Shown here: positions 35,201 to 48,147 of the stretch, piece by piece
Layout: the number at the start of each line of letters is the position of its first letter
Numbering within the stretch: position 1 is the stretch's first letter
Source of the DNA: Erythrocercus mccallii
Taxonomy: Eukaryota; Chordata; Aves; Passeriformes; Dicruridae
Length of the DNA: 64,000 bases
Assembly (NCBI GenBank): GCA_013397435.1
Contig: VZRG01000297.1
Location: forward strand, 334,007 to 398,006
Direction: 5' to 3'
The notes under the pieces: model-generated
What the model was told of the DNA's origin: nothing
Databases searched by the model: none
The model's input: the letters and a program-made list of their open reading frames with translations, nothing else
Translations under genes and position numbers: made by a program

Positions 35201-37078
35201 AGTGTCTGAGGGCAGTAGCAGGCCCAAGGTTAAATGTAAAATGAGGGCAGGCATACAGTGGTACTTCCCTGGGATAAGCTCTCAGATTCCAGTGACCTAA
35301 AACTCAGAGATGTCAGGGTATCCCTAAGACTGGGGGGAAAAATAAAGAGAAAATAAGGTTTTGAGGTAATGCTCTAAAACCAGAAGATCCTCACTGGCTT
35401 GATGGCTGAATTTGAAATCTTCCTAGGCCTGTATTACTGACAGCACACACTGCAGTAATTCCTACCAACATATGGCTCCTACAAGAGGAAGTGGGTTTTC
35501 TGTGGGGTTTTATGGACTTCACCTGTAACATCAAGGAGACTAAGCTGGCCCTGGAGTGGAGTTATGGAAAATGTTACAAAAAAAAAAGCATATTTACATG
35601 AAGAGGAAGGAGTATGTCAGGTTTGGTTTGAAATAAAGACCAGAACTGTATTAAAAAGTCTTTAGCAGCTCTCTGATAACTTATTTGCAGAGTGCAAGGA
35701 ATGTTTATTTATGGCTGCCTTCAAGGACTCAAGTTCATGTGTTGGCCTGCAGTAAGGTGTGTGAAGTAGATCTGAATGAAAGAGTCAGTCTAGAGAGACA
35801 GATCCTGCTCTGAGGTGCAGGGTTATTCCATGGGAAATGGAGAACACATTATTCAGTAGACATCAGATCAATTTGCATCAAAGCATCAAAGAAAGAAAAG
35901 AATATTGCAATCTCTTTGTGATTTATTTTTTCTTTTCTAAAGGATGATTAGTGAAGTAGTGATTAACAATACCAGCAAAGATATACCCAGCAGAACTGTA
36001 GCTAATGATATGCAGTTTACCAGAGTTTTTTGCTTTCTGTGATTTTCTGGTCTGTTTGGTTCATGGATCTCTAAAATTTTCTCTATCAAAAGAGCTGTAA
36101 ATATCTTCAGAAAAAAAGTGTAACTGAAAACTGACTGCAAATCACAAGAATCCTATTCTCCCTTTGATGACTGCATGTATTATAGATTTCCTAAGTGTTC
36201 TTCATCCACGTATCTTGAAGTGTTTTGTAAAAGAGACTGTAAACATTACCTTCATTTCATAAAAAGAGGCTTGACCATGGAAGGAAGTGTTCAAGGTCAC
36301 ACTGAAAGTATTGGTAGAGATAGAAAACTGAGGAAATAATCACACTGCTTCAATCCAAACCAAAACACATATTGGTAAGTTCAATTCAAGCAAATTCAAA
36401 GTACAAGAAATGCAAACTACAAGTTGCAACATTTACAGGTTTCTTTCTAGCCAAAGCATTTCCTTAAACTCAATGCAGATTTGGAACACTTTTCCATTTT
36501 CTATTTGATGATCATAATTATTTTTGCCAGTACTAGGTGAGGGCTCCAGTCCAGAGTGTCACCTGGCCACAAATATCACCAACACAGTGCAAGTATAACA
36601 TCACAGAGACAAATGCCAGAGGAGAAACCTGAACTACTGTCTCTTTCAAAGGATAATCCATAAAAATTACTAAATATTATAATATTTTGATACAAAGAGA
36701 AAGTGGACTACATCTTCCATATGAGCAGGTTTTCTGGAAAGACCAGAAGAACAAGATATGTGTCAGAAGAGTACAACACTTTCAAAAAAGTTATCTACAG
36801 AAACCATAATGAAAACTATACCACTACAAAAGATGTGAGATATCAACAACAATGCAACTGCATCATATACTAACTTCTAGGTACAGCTACAAACATGAGG
36901 TATATCAGACAATGTGCATTAATTCAGTATCTTGTCTCAGACTAGCTAAAGACTTGGCTTTAGGAAAATAAAACAAAACAGTGCATTCATAGAAATTTTT
37001 TGCTGATACAATACTGTCTTTCAGTGGTTTGACGTTTAAGAATAAACTGTATCCTCACCTTTGTGTTCAATAGTCCAT
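32273..37078. other. Unannotated AT-rich stretch
   Basis: About 4.8 kb of mostly unique AT-rich sequence. Two small near-perfect 8-bp hairpins with two-base loops are visible near 33550 (TGCAGTGC) and 34465 (CACTGCAC). A block at about 33600-34070 ends with AATAAA at 34062-34067 and may be an old LTR or retroposed 3' end, but this is not firm. No gene recognised. Confidence 0.5.
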
Positions 37079-37791
37079 TGTTATAGGTGGGCTTATGATG
37101 TAATTCGTGTTATGATATGTTATGTTATTTTTGTAGTTATATTTAGTTTGATTATAAGAAATGTAGCTTTTTGTAAAAGTTTCTTTTCTACAGAGCCTAG
37201 CAAGCTCTGAGGTGGTTTAGATGTATTTCCCGGCACAGCTGATAAGGGCCATCAGCAGAAACTGGTTGAACGAGTCGCAGCCACCCTTTCAGAAAAAGGT
37301 GTGAATAAGCCAGCCCCAAGAGAAGACAAAGGACTGAAACTCACTGATGGCCGACAGCTGTGGGTAGAGGGCTGGGCAATCATTCGTATTGTCCAGTTCC
37401 AAGTACAGCTATCAACTCACAAAGAAAGACACTAGCCAGTGCCAGGATACACCCTGGCCTGTACCTCCGTTCCATTGTGTCACTACAGATGACTTCACCA
37501 GAAACATCAGAACCTCATATTCTCATTGTATATCATAGCCTCGGGCTACGAAAAACAGTATAAGACTCCCTCGAAAACCACATGGCTTTGTGGACGTGGA
37601 GACTGTGTTGCTTTGATACTCTGTCCCACGACACCAGAAGCCAATCTCCCGGGCCGGCTTCTTGGGGTTTTGAGGATCGTTGGCTCGATTTTTTCCATTT
37701 TCCAAATTTTCTGAAATTTGTAAATATTTGTCAATAAACTTTTTGATTTTTTTCTATTAAAAATCAGATTGGCAATTTTTCATTTATAACA
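37079..37791 (+). mobile_element. Solo LTR, subfamily B
   Basis: 713 bp from TGTTATA to TATAACA. TATA box at 37559-37564, R stem-loop at 37636-37662 (AGAAGCC/GGCTTCT, CCCGGG in the loop), AATAAA at 37733-37738. Closest to 3215-3913. Flanks CCAT (37075-37078) and CCGT (37792-37795) are an imperfect short target duplication. The listed ORFs within it are fortuitous. Confidence 0.92.
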
Positions 37792-38925
37792 CCGTGATGG
37801 GTTTCCATTAATTCATCTAATGAAATTTAAACAAACTGCTGTCAGTACTTAGGGGTGATGCAACGTGACCATTATGTAACGTGCACACACTGCACTGCCA
37901 AATCTTCATACTGTTGTCATATGGGGCTCTTTCATATAGTGCACTAGAAGCTGATCCACACACAGAGTCCAAATATTTATTTCACCTCTGTGCAAAGATG
38001 AGTGCTGGGTGGTAAATCGACAAAGCCGGCACACCTTCTGTTTTATATGCTTCAAACAGCGAAACATGGGCATTTCCCATATACATAACAACCTGAAACC
38101 ATAGTCACTGACCTTTCATTCTCTCATCCCTGCAGGAAGGTACACTGCACACTTACTTTACTGCATGTGCTATGTAAGGAGGAAGCTTAGGCAAGTAAGA
38201 GGCAATCATATGGTGGGTATTATGTTATTTAGTGACCAAGGCTAACACAAAGTTCCCTTCTTTGGCTTTGTAGTTTGATTTCTAGCATCTTCTTGTTCTT
38301 ACTTCTCAGGTCGTGGCTCTTGGTTCCTGAAGATTTGGTTATTCTCTCATTTTTCATAAACTTTTTTTTAACCATGTACTTCAGTGAATTTTTTAGCTTT
38401 TCATGGCATCTTTGTTCAACAAAATAGAGAAGGGCTTACACTGCTATAATCCCATGTAAAACTGGACCTGGTGCTAGACACACCTTTACAAATAAAGGTA
38501 TCACCCATTTTGGTATAATATTTTAAAGCTGGGCCTTGTCTGGTCATTCTCGTTTTCAAAACAACTCACAACACAATGCTACCTTGTGACCTATGTTTTG
38601 AGTAACACATGAAAGGAACTGAAAGAGTATTGTCCTGTGGGTTGGAAGCTACTGATCTGTGTCTACGGTTCTTTGCTGTGAACACTTCCTCTCCCCCAGC
38701 TTTGTTCCAATATAAGACAGCTGTCCTCTTCTCAGCTAAACTGGGAGGAAATTATCACTAGACTTCAATATGAATGCTGCCTTAATCATCACTGGTGTTG
38801 AATCTGTTTCCTTATAATGAAGCTTCTAACAAAAGGCCAAAACACTTCAAGAAACAAATACTTATCAGATCAGTAATTCAGTTTCAAGCTTTCAACAATC
38901 TGTCTTTTGACAGGGGAAACACTAT
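37792..38925. other. Unannotated stretch between LTRs
   Basis: About 1.1 kb with no recognisable gene, RNA or repeat. Confidence 0.5.
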
Positions 38926-39691
38926 TGTTATATATGGGTGATTGAAATTAATTTGTGCTTGAGTTTTTATGTTATATAAAATATTATAGTAAAAGTTGCT
39001 CTTGGTAAAATCGATCTTAAAACAGCAGCTTCAAGGGAGGCACCTTGGAACCAGAGTTGGGGATATTTCATGTTTGCATTTGTAAAGCAAAAACAGGCTT
39101 GCCGGGTCGACTGATGGCTGTGGCCAACTCGCGACCATTCACACTAGATCGTCAGGACTGATAACAGGGCACCCAGCTAAAGGCCAGTTGCCTGAATCAA
39201 TGGAAAGGATACTCCACCCAGAGAACTCTTTTCAAACCACGCTGCACACCCCAGAAACAAGACCAAGGAACCAGCCCAGAGACAGAAAACAAAGCCATCC
39301 ACCTCCCTTTTCAGCTGAGCTGGGGAACAGTATCAGCTCACCAAGGGACATCAGCATTGAGGCAGCAGGACCAAGAAACCTCCTGTCAGACAAGCTGCAG
39401 ACCAATACTGGTCCACCATAAGCACATCAATTTCATAAAGGAACTCTGTTTTTCTATTGTTAGCCCCCACCTGAGGGCTACCAAAACCATATAAAAATCA
39501 GACTGTCCAAGGGGAACACGTGGACAGAGAGGGGGATGCCCAGATAGACGCTGTCTCTCTGTTCCACCAGTGTGAGATTCCTAGGCCTGACACTCAAACG
39601 GTTTGTATCGTGGTCTTTTTCCTAAATTGTTTTAGTGTTTAATAAATTTTATTTTTGTTTATTAATTTTGATTGGTGCTTCATTTATAACA
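38926..39691 (+). mobile_element. Solo LTR, subfamily A
   Basis: 766 bp from TGTTATA to TATAACA. TATA box about 39489-39495, R stem-loop at 39569-39594 (AGTGT/ACACT, CCTAGG in the loop, one arm mismatch), AATAAA at 39641-39646. Flanks ACTAT (38921-38925) and CTAT (39692-39695) indicate the target duplication, with the leading A shared with the LTR end. Nearly identical to the minus-strand copy at 62574-63332; both keep the same 77-codon ORF, apart from a two-codon difference. Confidence 0.95.
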
Positions 39692-40059
39692 CTATCTACA
39701 ATGGCAGGGATACTCACTTGTCCTTGGGCTATACAAATGTTGGAAGAAAAGATTCATTAATCTCCTGTACTCCTAGTTTAATCCAGGACGTGGTTGATAC
39801 CACTCATGCTGAATTTAGAAACTGCAGAAGCAAAGGGTGAGCAAGCCTAGCTGCCATGCATTCAACCTCTTTCTTGTACATAATTTATGAGATGACGGAC
39901 CAAATTTTTAAACCTTTTATTGTGTTTGAATGCTTGGGTTTGGGGTTTTTTAACCTATTATTACATTTTTAAGTGTAAGACATTTTAACCAGCCAACATT
40001 TTTTAACAAATTGTTCATGTTTCTAAGTTGGTAAATTTGGACACTGCTTTATTGGTAGA
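39692..40059. other. Unannotated spacer between two LTRs
   Basis: About 370 bases of AT-rich sequence with no viral coding motif, so the flanking LTRs are not the two ends of one provirus; they also differ in subfamily. Confidence 0.6.
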
Positions 40060-40657
40060 TGTTATATATATCATAAGGATAATTCATGCCAAATGTTTTA
40101 CGATAAAAAACCTAACTGAAAACATGTATCTTGTGGGACAAAATCTCAAGGCTATTTTGGGGGATTGTGAAACTCTGTAGGGAGAACTTCATTTACATGT
40201 GAAGACTAGGTGAGGAGCAGCACACTTGAGAAAATGGTCCTAGCCATCGACTCTTCTTCACACCTGATCCTCCCTACCGATAAAAATAAATTCATCAACA
40301 GAACATTCTTTTACACTGTTGACTTCTTGGAAAGCAGATCAAGATACTCATCTCTTCTGGGAAAGCGTTTCAACGAGACCAGAGACCAATACTTGTCCAC
40401 TATGAATATATCTACACAACAAGAAGACATTGTTTTCTACTGCAACCCAAGCCCGAGGCTATCTACAGAGTATAAGAACTGGAATCCCCAAGAGCAAGAT
40501 GTGAGCAGAGAAGGGGATGGTGAGTTAGACGTTTGTTTCTCTGTTCACCAGTGTCAACTCCCAGGCTCGGCACTTTGTTCATGGCTTTTTCTAAATTATT
40601 TTGTTATCAATAAATTCCTTTTTATATCAATTTAATTCGGCTGATTTGTCTATAACA
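40060..40657 (+). mobile_element. Solo LTR, diverged member (subfamily D-like)
   Basis: About 598 bp from TGTTATA to TATAACA. TATA box at 40471-40476, R stem-loop at 40550-40574 (AGTGTC pairing with GGCACT through one G-T), AATAAA at 40609-40614. Flanks GTAGA (40055-40059) and ATAGA (40658-40662) differ at one base. Shorter and more diverged than its neighbours, so probably older. The 141-codon ORF at 40210-40635 is LTR-internal and lacks any known domain. Confidence 0.82.
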
Positions 40658-40927
40658 ATAGAGAAGAGCTAGTTGGCCAAAAACTGTATTTAAAGATACT
40701 GAAGGTTGCATAAACATACCTGATTCATGCATTTACATAACAAGACATAAATAACACTGAAAATATAAAGTATTTTTTTAAGACTCTGTAGGTAGGACAG
40801 ATTTCCAGAGCTGATGATTATATGTAGATGTCACTAGCCTCCTTTGGAAATGTACACACTCATATCTGGAAATCAGACTGCTTCTGTTAATTTTTTCAGC
40901 TTCAGTTCTGTAGATTTTGTATCCAAA

Positions 40928-41597
40928 TGTCTCCGCAGGGGGCAGAGAGCCCAGGCAGTTGCAGGGAAGGCAGCTGCCGTCGTTTCCCACAGCAGATGCT
41001 TTACCCTTGAGCTCACAGGCAGCAAGTGCTAGGCAAGCCTGGGCTTGTTCTCCTGAAGCTCCGGGCGGAGCGAACCCAGATCTCCAAGGGCTGGCCGAAG
41101 CAGACCTGGTCTTGCGAACCCCAAAGCTATGCTGGAATATTTCAGTGAAGATAAGAAGCCGATGCTGGGGTGGGGGGGGGGGGATTAGTCCAGTTTATTC
41201 CAAATCAGCGGCAAATCTGATCACGGCAGCCATGCTCTTTATAATCCCTGTCCATGTGCTTGCGGCCGGTTGTGTCCAGGGCAAGGGTCGGGGGCGGGGT
41301 CAGTGTCCTACCAATGCAGAGGGGGAGGGGGAGTGGTCCCGGGCCTGAGGGACAGGCCAGGGGTCAAATCACCTTTGGGGGGTGGGGTCTGGCTCTGATT
41401 CAGCCAATGCACTCGACGGGGCCCTGGTATTTTACCCGGGGAGACCCCGTGCATTGCCTAGGATTGGCTGGGGCAGTTCTGGGGTCTGGGAGGGGACAGG
41501 AGGGATTGTGAAATCCCGGGTATGGGGGTGTCCAAGGAGAGAACACAATGCAATACGGGTCCTGGGTACTAGAGTTTTATTCATTGTTCTATACATG
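40928..41597 (-). mobile_element. Probable GC-rich LTR of a different ERV family, minus strand
   Basis: Isolated GC-rich block. On the minus strand it has CCAAT-like boxes, a TATAAAG box (complement about 41238-41243), then AATAAA (complement 41194-41199) some 45 bases downstream, an arrangement typical of short-R retroviral LTRs. Ends are not certain: 40928 begins TGTCTCC, the right edge could be about 41530 or 41597. A TCCAAA/TCCAAG pair at 40922 and 41531 hints at a 6-bp target duplication. A G-run is at 41167-41183. It could alternatively be a small CpG-rich promoter. Confidence 0.5.
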
Positions 41598-41720
41598 TCA
41601 TGAACACAGTGGTGAAACTAAGAAAGGGAAAAAAATCAAATTGTTAAGCTGTCACTGCAGGGCTTTTTAAAATTCATTTAAAAATTCAAATAATTTCTAG
41701 CTGGTAATGGAGTCTGTTTC

Positions 41721-42303
41721 TTTTATAAATAAGTAGCCAATTTGATCAACAAAATAATTTATTGAAAAAATGGCAAATAAAATATTGAGAAAGCCACAAA
41801 CAAGGACCAGTGCTGAGCCCAGGGTCGGCACTGGGTGAACCACAGGTCTGGCCTCTGTTGCACCAGACCTCCTTCAGTTCATGAATTCAGTCCTCACAGA
41901 GTCTGTTTTTATACAGTTTCTAGGCTGAGTGGTGGGTTGCTTCATATTTTCTTTGTCTCTCTTGTGTTGGAAATATATCCAGGTGTCTCTTTGTCCTCAC
42001 TGCTGGTTCACTGAGTGGTTTTCTGAGAAGGGACAATTGCTTGATTAGATTTCTGGGAGCTGAGTATTGGGATGCACATTTGTTGATGAGGGAGATAAGA
42101 TTCTATCAGTGCCATCATGGGCCATTCACTGTGATGATAGCCTTTCCCTCCTTTTGTGCCACCCTGTATTGTGCTGGAATTGGCTATGTCACTGCCCCTG
42201 GCAGGAACATTCCAATGTTGAAAGCAACTGGAATTCATAAGCCTAGGAGACTTTTATATTTTATTTCTTATAAAATATGAATTACTGCACACCATATATC
42301 ACA
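41721..42303 (-). mobile_element. Solo LTR, subfamily D, minus strand
   Basis: 583 bp. Perfect target duplication GTTTC at 41716-41720 and 42304-42308. On the minus strand it has a TATA box (complement 41907-41913), an R stem-loop at 41808-41833 (CAGTGC/GCACTG) and a poly(A) signal (complement 41758-41763). The terminal TG/CA at the left edge is mutated (TT). Its partner in the same subfamily is 54170-54770. Confidence 0.92.
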
Positions 42304-44135
42304 GTTTCCTTTTCCTCAGCTTCGGTAATGTTGTCAACTCTTAATTTTCCAGTAAAACACAAAAAGGTAGGTGCCTACTACTCCCAGGAAGAACTTTAGG
42401 TGAGAGAGCTGAGATTTTGAACAATATATTTATTATAATGATGGGGCTTGTGATCCTGAAAGGTAGGACAACACCAGAAAGAAGCCATCTCTTTTGCTGG
42501 TTAATTATTTTGCTGTGAACAGTATGATTCAGGGCATGAGCTGCAGCAGAAGCAGACAGTGCTGCATCCCTGTTGACTGCTGGGCCAATTTTCAGTGCCT
42601 AGGGAAGGATGGAGCTTTCAACTTGTGACGGTTGCTGGTTTTTCCAAGGTTGTATTTGGAGAATGACAACACTGTCTGTAACTGTTTCAGCTCTTGCAAA
42701 ATTCTCATCTCACAAATAAAATGACCAGCAGTGATATTTTTTTTTACCTGATCAATAAGCAGGTCTGAGTCAGCCTCTCTTTGAATATAAGCATCTGCTT
42801 GCCATTGCATGATTTAAATTCAAAAAGCAGTGTCAAGGGCTCGGTGTTGACTTGCAGAACATATATGTTGTGAAAACTTTGTTTAAAATACAAGTTGGAC
42901 TTTCTCCATTTGTGCATGAGAGTTGGGATTTGTGTGGTCAGAACTGTGTACCTGTGATGGTTCCTGCTTATAGTGGTTAAATAGGGCTACCATTTGTTTG
43001 GAATTGGCTGTGACCGTATTCTGATTATTGTAATACTATAAGCCATAAATACATAATAAACTACAGTCCTGAAGCAGTTTGGATATACAAAGTAACAAGG
43101 AAATCCAGGCTCTTTCAAAGCAAAGGAGAAAGTCAGAGGCTGTTGGCACCACTAGTACTCATGCACAGCTTGTGTCTTACAAGTTGGTAGATCTCAGCCA
43201 AGTATCTTGTGAAGTAATTCACAAGATATGCAAACGTGATTCTTGAAGAAAATTGCCCACATCACTTCTCTCTCACCTTGCACCAACAACAGATGTCTTC
43301 ACAGAAGGTTTCTTCTGACAACCATCCCATTTCTTCTTACCAGTGGTAATGTACAGGTTACCTTTACTGCTGCTTGTGGTCACTTTCCATCTAGCCTTAG
43401 TCAGAGCTTGTCTGCTCCATCTATATCTGGGATTTGCTGCTGGAGTAGTCTTCTCTTTTTAAGATGAGCCAAGTCAGTTCATGAAGTCTGTGCCACCACT
43501 TGTGTCAGCACAAGAGAAAATTGCATGAGTGTGCAGACAACAGTAGGAAGGGAAAGCAGTATAGTATATATCATATCCTAGCTCTTCTAGAATTTTCCTA
43601 GTCTCCCCTAGTACAAGTTACCTTAAATATGTGTTTTCAGCAGGGTTTGCTGCTTGAATGAGAGAGTGACTTTTATTTTCTAACTAGTAACCAATGTTGA
43701 ATCTTTCTCTGCCTGTGGATTTCAGGCTTACTTAATAGCTTCTAACAAGGCCCTTAAAAATTTAGAAATATTTAGAAAACTTTACTTTATCATGAATGGT
43801 TGTGTTCATCCCCTAGCCTATGTAGCTTGGCCTTACAAAAGTCAGGGGACTCTGCTCTTTTATACTGGTTGGGAACCTAGCAGCCAAGAACCTGCTCCAC
43901 TAGTTTACATAAGAGTTTAATTTCAGAAGTAGGATTTAAAAAGGCAGGACTCTTTCAACCCTTATTATACTGTTAACATCACAATGTTATGTAATTCTAC
44001 ATCTAATGATTTGCTTCAAAGTATTTCCTTCACACAATTTTTCTCAGAAAAACAATATAACATGGGAGATTCTCCAACCAAGCAGCTCTTCTGAACCATA
44101 TAAACAACATAAATTTTGTTACCAGTATAGATATT
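42304..44135. other. Unannotated stretch
   Basis: About 1.8 kb with no recognised gene or element. Confidence 0.5.
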
Positions 44136-44799
44136 TGTTGTAGGGTGACTTTATGATGCCTGTATCCCCAGTCGTCTGTTCTGTTAGTGCTGTATACTGA
44201 GTTCTGTACCTTTAAGACTGATTCTGAACGTGAACCAGGGAAATGAAGCACGGAGTTTGTTTTGAGAGGACTGCCTGACTCCCCTGACATTCCTCACTCC
44301 TGACTGTGTGTGTTCCTGGCGACAGGGACAGCGGTGGGAAAGAGATCTCCTGTGCTTTTAGTTAGCTTAGCTAGCTGAGGCAGAGAAGTTCCCTGGACTG
44401 GTTTTTTCTTCCTTTTCTTGAGACTCTTTAAATCTGCTCTGCACTGAAAAACCCAGAGGAGCACCGAGGGCTCGCAGCTGTGGCCCACCGGGCCTGGACC
44501 TCCGGAGGGACTGGGATTGATGAGAGACTGAGAGAACTGAGCTACACCCACGGCAAGGACTTTTTCAGTTTGCCATCTCTCTTCATCAGCAAGAGGTTTT
44601 ATTGTTTCATTATTCATTTTATTGTTTCATATTATTCATTCTTTGTACCAGTAGGTATCTTTGTTAAATAAATAGCTTTTTCCACTTTTCTCTGAGGAAG
44701 TTACTTCCCCGGACTGGCGAGGGGGAGAGGCCATTTGAGTTTGCTTTCCAGAGGAACCCCTTTGGAGGTTTCCTCCCAAATTTGCCCTAAACCAAGACA
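44136..44799 (+). mobile_element. Solo LTR of an unrelated ERV family
   Basis: 664 bp starting TGTTGTAGGG and ending GACA, with a perfect 5-bp target duplication ATATT (44131-44135 and 44800-44804). AATAAA at 44667-44672 is followed by a U5 containing CTGGCGAGGGGGAGAGG. It lacks the TGTTATA/TATAACA termini and the R stem-loop of the other group. The ORFs inside it on either strand have no retroviral domain. The general form resembles common passerine ERV LTRs; I give no family name. Confidence 0.85.
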
Positions 44800-47700
44800 A
44801 TATTTTATTCCTTGGTACTGTAAGATATCCCAAATAAACCTCATCCAGTCCTGGCAAGCATCCACCAATTCCTACAGCTTTTGTATCACATTTTTTAAGG
44901 CCTCTCCCTGTGACAATGCTCCATCATAAGACAAGCATCAGCATATCCTTTCCTTTGTTGTGTGAACTACAGAAAAAAGCTCATTTTGCTGCTGCCTTTT
45001 GATGTTCTCCCTTGATAGAAAATGGATACTTGTTCTGGATTATATTTATTTTTCCTTAGAGGATAAAATAAGGAAATAACAAACACAATGTCCAGAGAAG
45101 AGTTCTCCTCCCTATTCCCATACTATGAGAAAAATGCCAGGAAGATGGGGAACTACAGCCCTAGCTATGGATACACAACAAACGCCAACAGTTCAGATTA
45201 TCACTTAGTGTCATTTATAATCAGGTAGTTCCCATTGATTACCACTCAGAATCAGAGCCTTATGCTCTGATAAGTACCTCTGTGCAAGGTACTGCCAAAC
45301 AATTAAAAAGAGAAGCAGATGCTTACACGGAGTTATTAATATCGAGAGATCTTATGTAATTTCTGGCATTTCCTGTTTCCAAGTGGACTATAAACAATGT
45401 TAAACATTTACATCTTCAAAGTTTTAATTGCTCTCCATAGGAATTCCAGTAAGATATGTGCTGTACCCATTATTATCCAAGTTTATGAGGAGCAGGAGAC
45501 AGGAATGGTGAGTTGTACAAATACTGATGAGGAGTTCCTGGCAATTACCTGTAAAAGAGGCCAGTAGCTCTTTTCTGAACATAGGTTTTCTCCCAGTTAC
45601 ATCATCTATTTCACCTGAACTAAGAAACGAATTAAGGATATAAAAATTTTGAGAGTGTAAATATTCATTCACATGTCGGCTAAAAAGATATCATCTGCTT
45701 AAAATGTATGTGAAATCTCATCACAACCAAATACTGTCAAGATGCCTTTCCCTGCCCTTGTATTCTTGCTCAATATCTCTGACAGCACACTTGCTCCATA
45801 AGCACAATGACAACTTCATGAGGAGGCTGTCTGCAGATTGAGTCTGCTGCACCTGTTCTGCTTGAAGCTATTTTACATACCCACAGATACCAACAATTCG
45901 CAAGAGTGTTCCTTCTTGGAAGCAGGAGCAGAGTTCTGACCAAAGAGACTGCAGGTGTGCAAAGTAGTGGAGACAGGATAGGAGGTTTTAACAGCACACA
46001 ACTCCAGAGCACACTGCTGAGTTTACAAGGACAGACCAAGGTAAAGATGGAGCCCTGGAAAGCAAGTGAAATCCTGGGCTGAATATTGAAGTGCCTAAAT
46101 GCCAAGTTAGTCTGCCAAGTATCCCACTTTAGAGTACAAACCCCTTTTGTCCATATATATCTGTCTATGTATCCTGGTGATGTCCTATGGGAAACGGAGT
46201 TTTAACAGTTTTCTGCTGCAGAAGTGTGTGTTTTCTTTAAAAACTTCTGAACCCATGGTCCAATACCATCAAATTTGACAGAGAATGAAATCATGAAGAT
46301 AGAGATTTGCTTCACATTTTATGAAAACAAGAGAATAACAGAGTGACTCTCAGTTATCAGCATTCTCTCTAATGAAAAAGCTGCACAAAACACCAGCAAA
46401 AGATGCACATGGGACAGAGATTCTGCTGCTTTCCTATACACTGGAGAGCCATACTTAACTAACCAGAAAAACTCACTCAGAAGTCTGTTTACTGGTGTCT
46501 AATAAGGAGTGAGTTGACAAAACAGCTTTGATATAACAAAGAAATCAAGCAACTATAAAAGCTCCTTTTCTGTAAGAGAATTGTGCTATCTGCCTATATT
46601 TACACTGCTTTTGCATTTTGAAACTTAGGTGCCAAGCAGATGAGTCTTTGCTGTCTCCTACTTTTGCCAGTTTGTGGGTGTGCTTTCCCCAGGCCAGTAA
46701 TATGTCAAGCAGGATACAATCACAGGAAACTGGAGGAAAGGGAGAGAGCTTTGTCAGAAAGCTAACTTCTGTATTTTTGTATTCAGACTGAGCAGGGATT
46801 GAGGGCTTTATTCTGTGCAGTGGTGACACTGACAAACTGAAAACACTCCATGATAACTGGAGTCAAACTGCTCCCATGGAGTATCATGAGCACAGCCTCC
46901 TTGGCAACCTCTTTTAGTTTTTAAATTTCCATTGGAGATATAGGAGGTACAAAAATATAACTTCTCCTATGCACATCTAAGTAGTATAAAAAAATCCATA
47001 AAGAGGAGAAATGCTACAGTCCTAAACAGCTTCATATAGGTACTTAATAAACCATGTTCTCTACTCTCTGAAAAAGTAAAAACCATTGAGATATAAACTG
47101 CCATCTAAGAGCTGCCAAACTTCAGTTGTCACCAATGATGGTCTGAACTACAGAAAAAAGTAGTGAGGAAACTTGTAGGAGACCATACAACTTACTAGGA
47201 GGTTTACGCATACTGTAATGCAGCAGTTCAGATGTATAATTTATATTGGTTTCCTTATTTGACCCTTTTATTTGACTACCTTTGGTAAAATACTGTAGTC
47301 AGTATTTTGGAGTCACTAGATTATTCCCTGAATTCCTTCCTGGGATTTATATGCTATGTTCATGGAATAGCTTGATGCTGGAGAGATTTTTTTATTCCCA
47401 GCCAGTGCTGGTGTTAACCTGTTGACATGAGTTTGGTTTGGTACTTTCATTATTTTAATACTAAATAAGTTTTTCCAAAAGGAGAATAGGTTTGAGAGAA
47501 AGGTTTTCTTGACGTTTTGGCTAGTCATTTGCATTAAATTGATCCTAGGTTTCCGCTTTTAGGAGAAACAATGTGAGTTAAGGCACTTATAGAGGATTAG
47601 TGATCTCATGTAAAAGCGTCACCAACACTCTTGATTAGACTTGCGATCTTGCCCTTTTAAAAATATCAGTTGTGTCCTTATTGCCTATAATTAAGGGGGA

Positions 47701-48147
47701 ATATAACTCAAAATAAATGATTTAGCACCTAAAAATAACAACTAGCTGTGCCATGAGATACAATGTGCTTCAGCTCCCTGTGGTTACACCATCAGCAAAA
47801 GGTGGATGAAAAAGAAATATTCTTCCTTGGCAAATGCAAATCTTCAAAGGCAGTAAGAGTCTGTCAATCTTCTAAGTTCAAGTGGTATCAGAGTTGGAAC
47901 TGTCAGGAACCCCTAAATACTTCCACAAGAAAAGGTTTTCCACAGTAGACATTGAAAACACAGAATATTTCACATTAAAAAAATAACAACTGACCAACCC
48001 ATGACACTATTATTCAGGACAAAGTATTCTGATTTCCATGCTTGCCATCACACTCTTTTACTTATTATATACAACGACCCAGTGGAAGTATAAATGAAAG
48101 ATTATCTGTTGAAATGTGATTACCTCTTTCAGTGACATCTCTTAATC
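44800..48147. other. Unannotated stretch
   Basis: About 3.3 kb with no recognisable gene or element. The ORF at 45770-46105 (minus, 111 codons) has no family signature. Confidence 0.5.

Noticed and set aside
40210..40635. 141-codon plus-strand ORF
   Set aside because: It lies within a degraded LTR across its TATA box and R region, has no recognisable domain, and runs into the poly(A) signal region.
38926..40657. Two plus-strand LTRs as the ends of one provirus
   Set aside because: They belong to different subfamilies, have different target duplications, and only about 370 bases of non-viral sequence lie between them.
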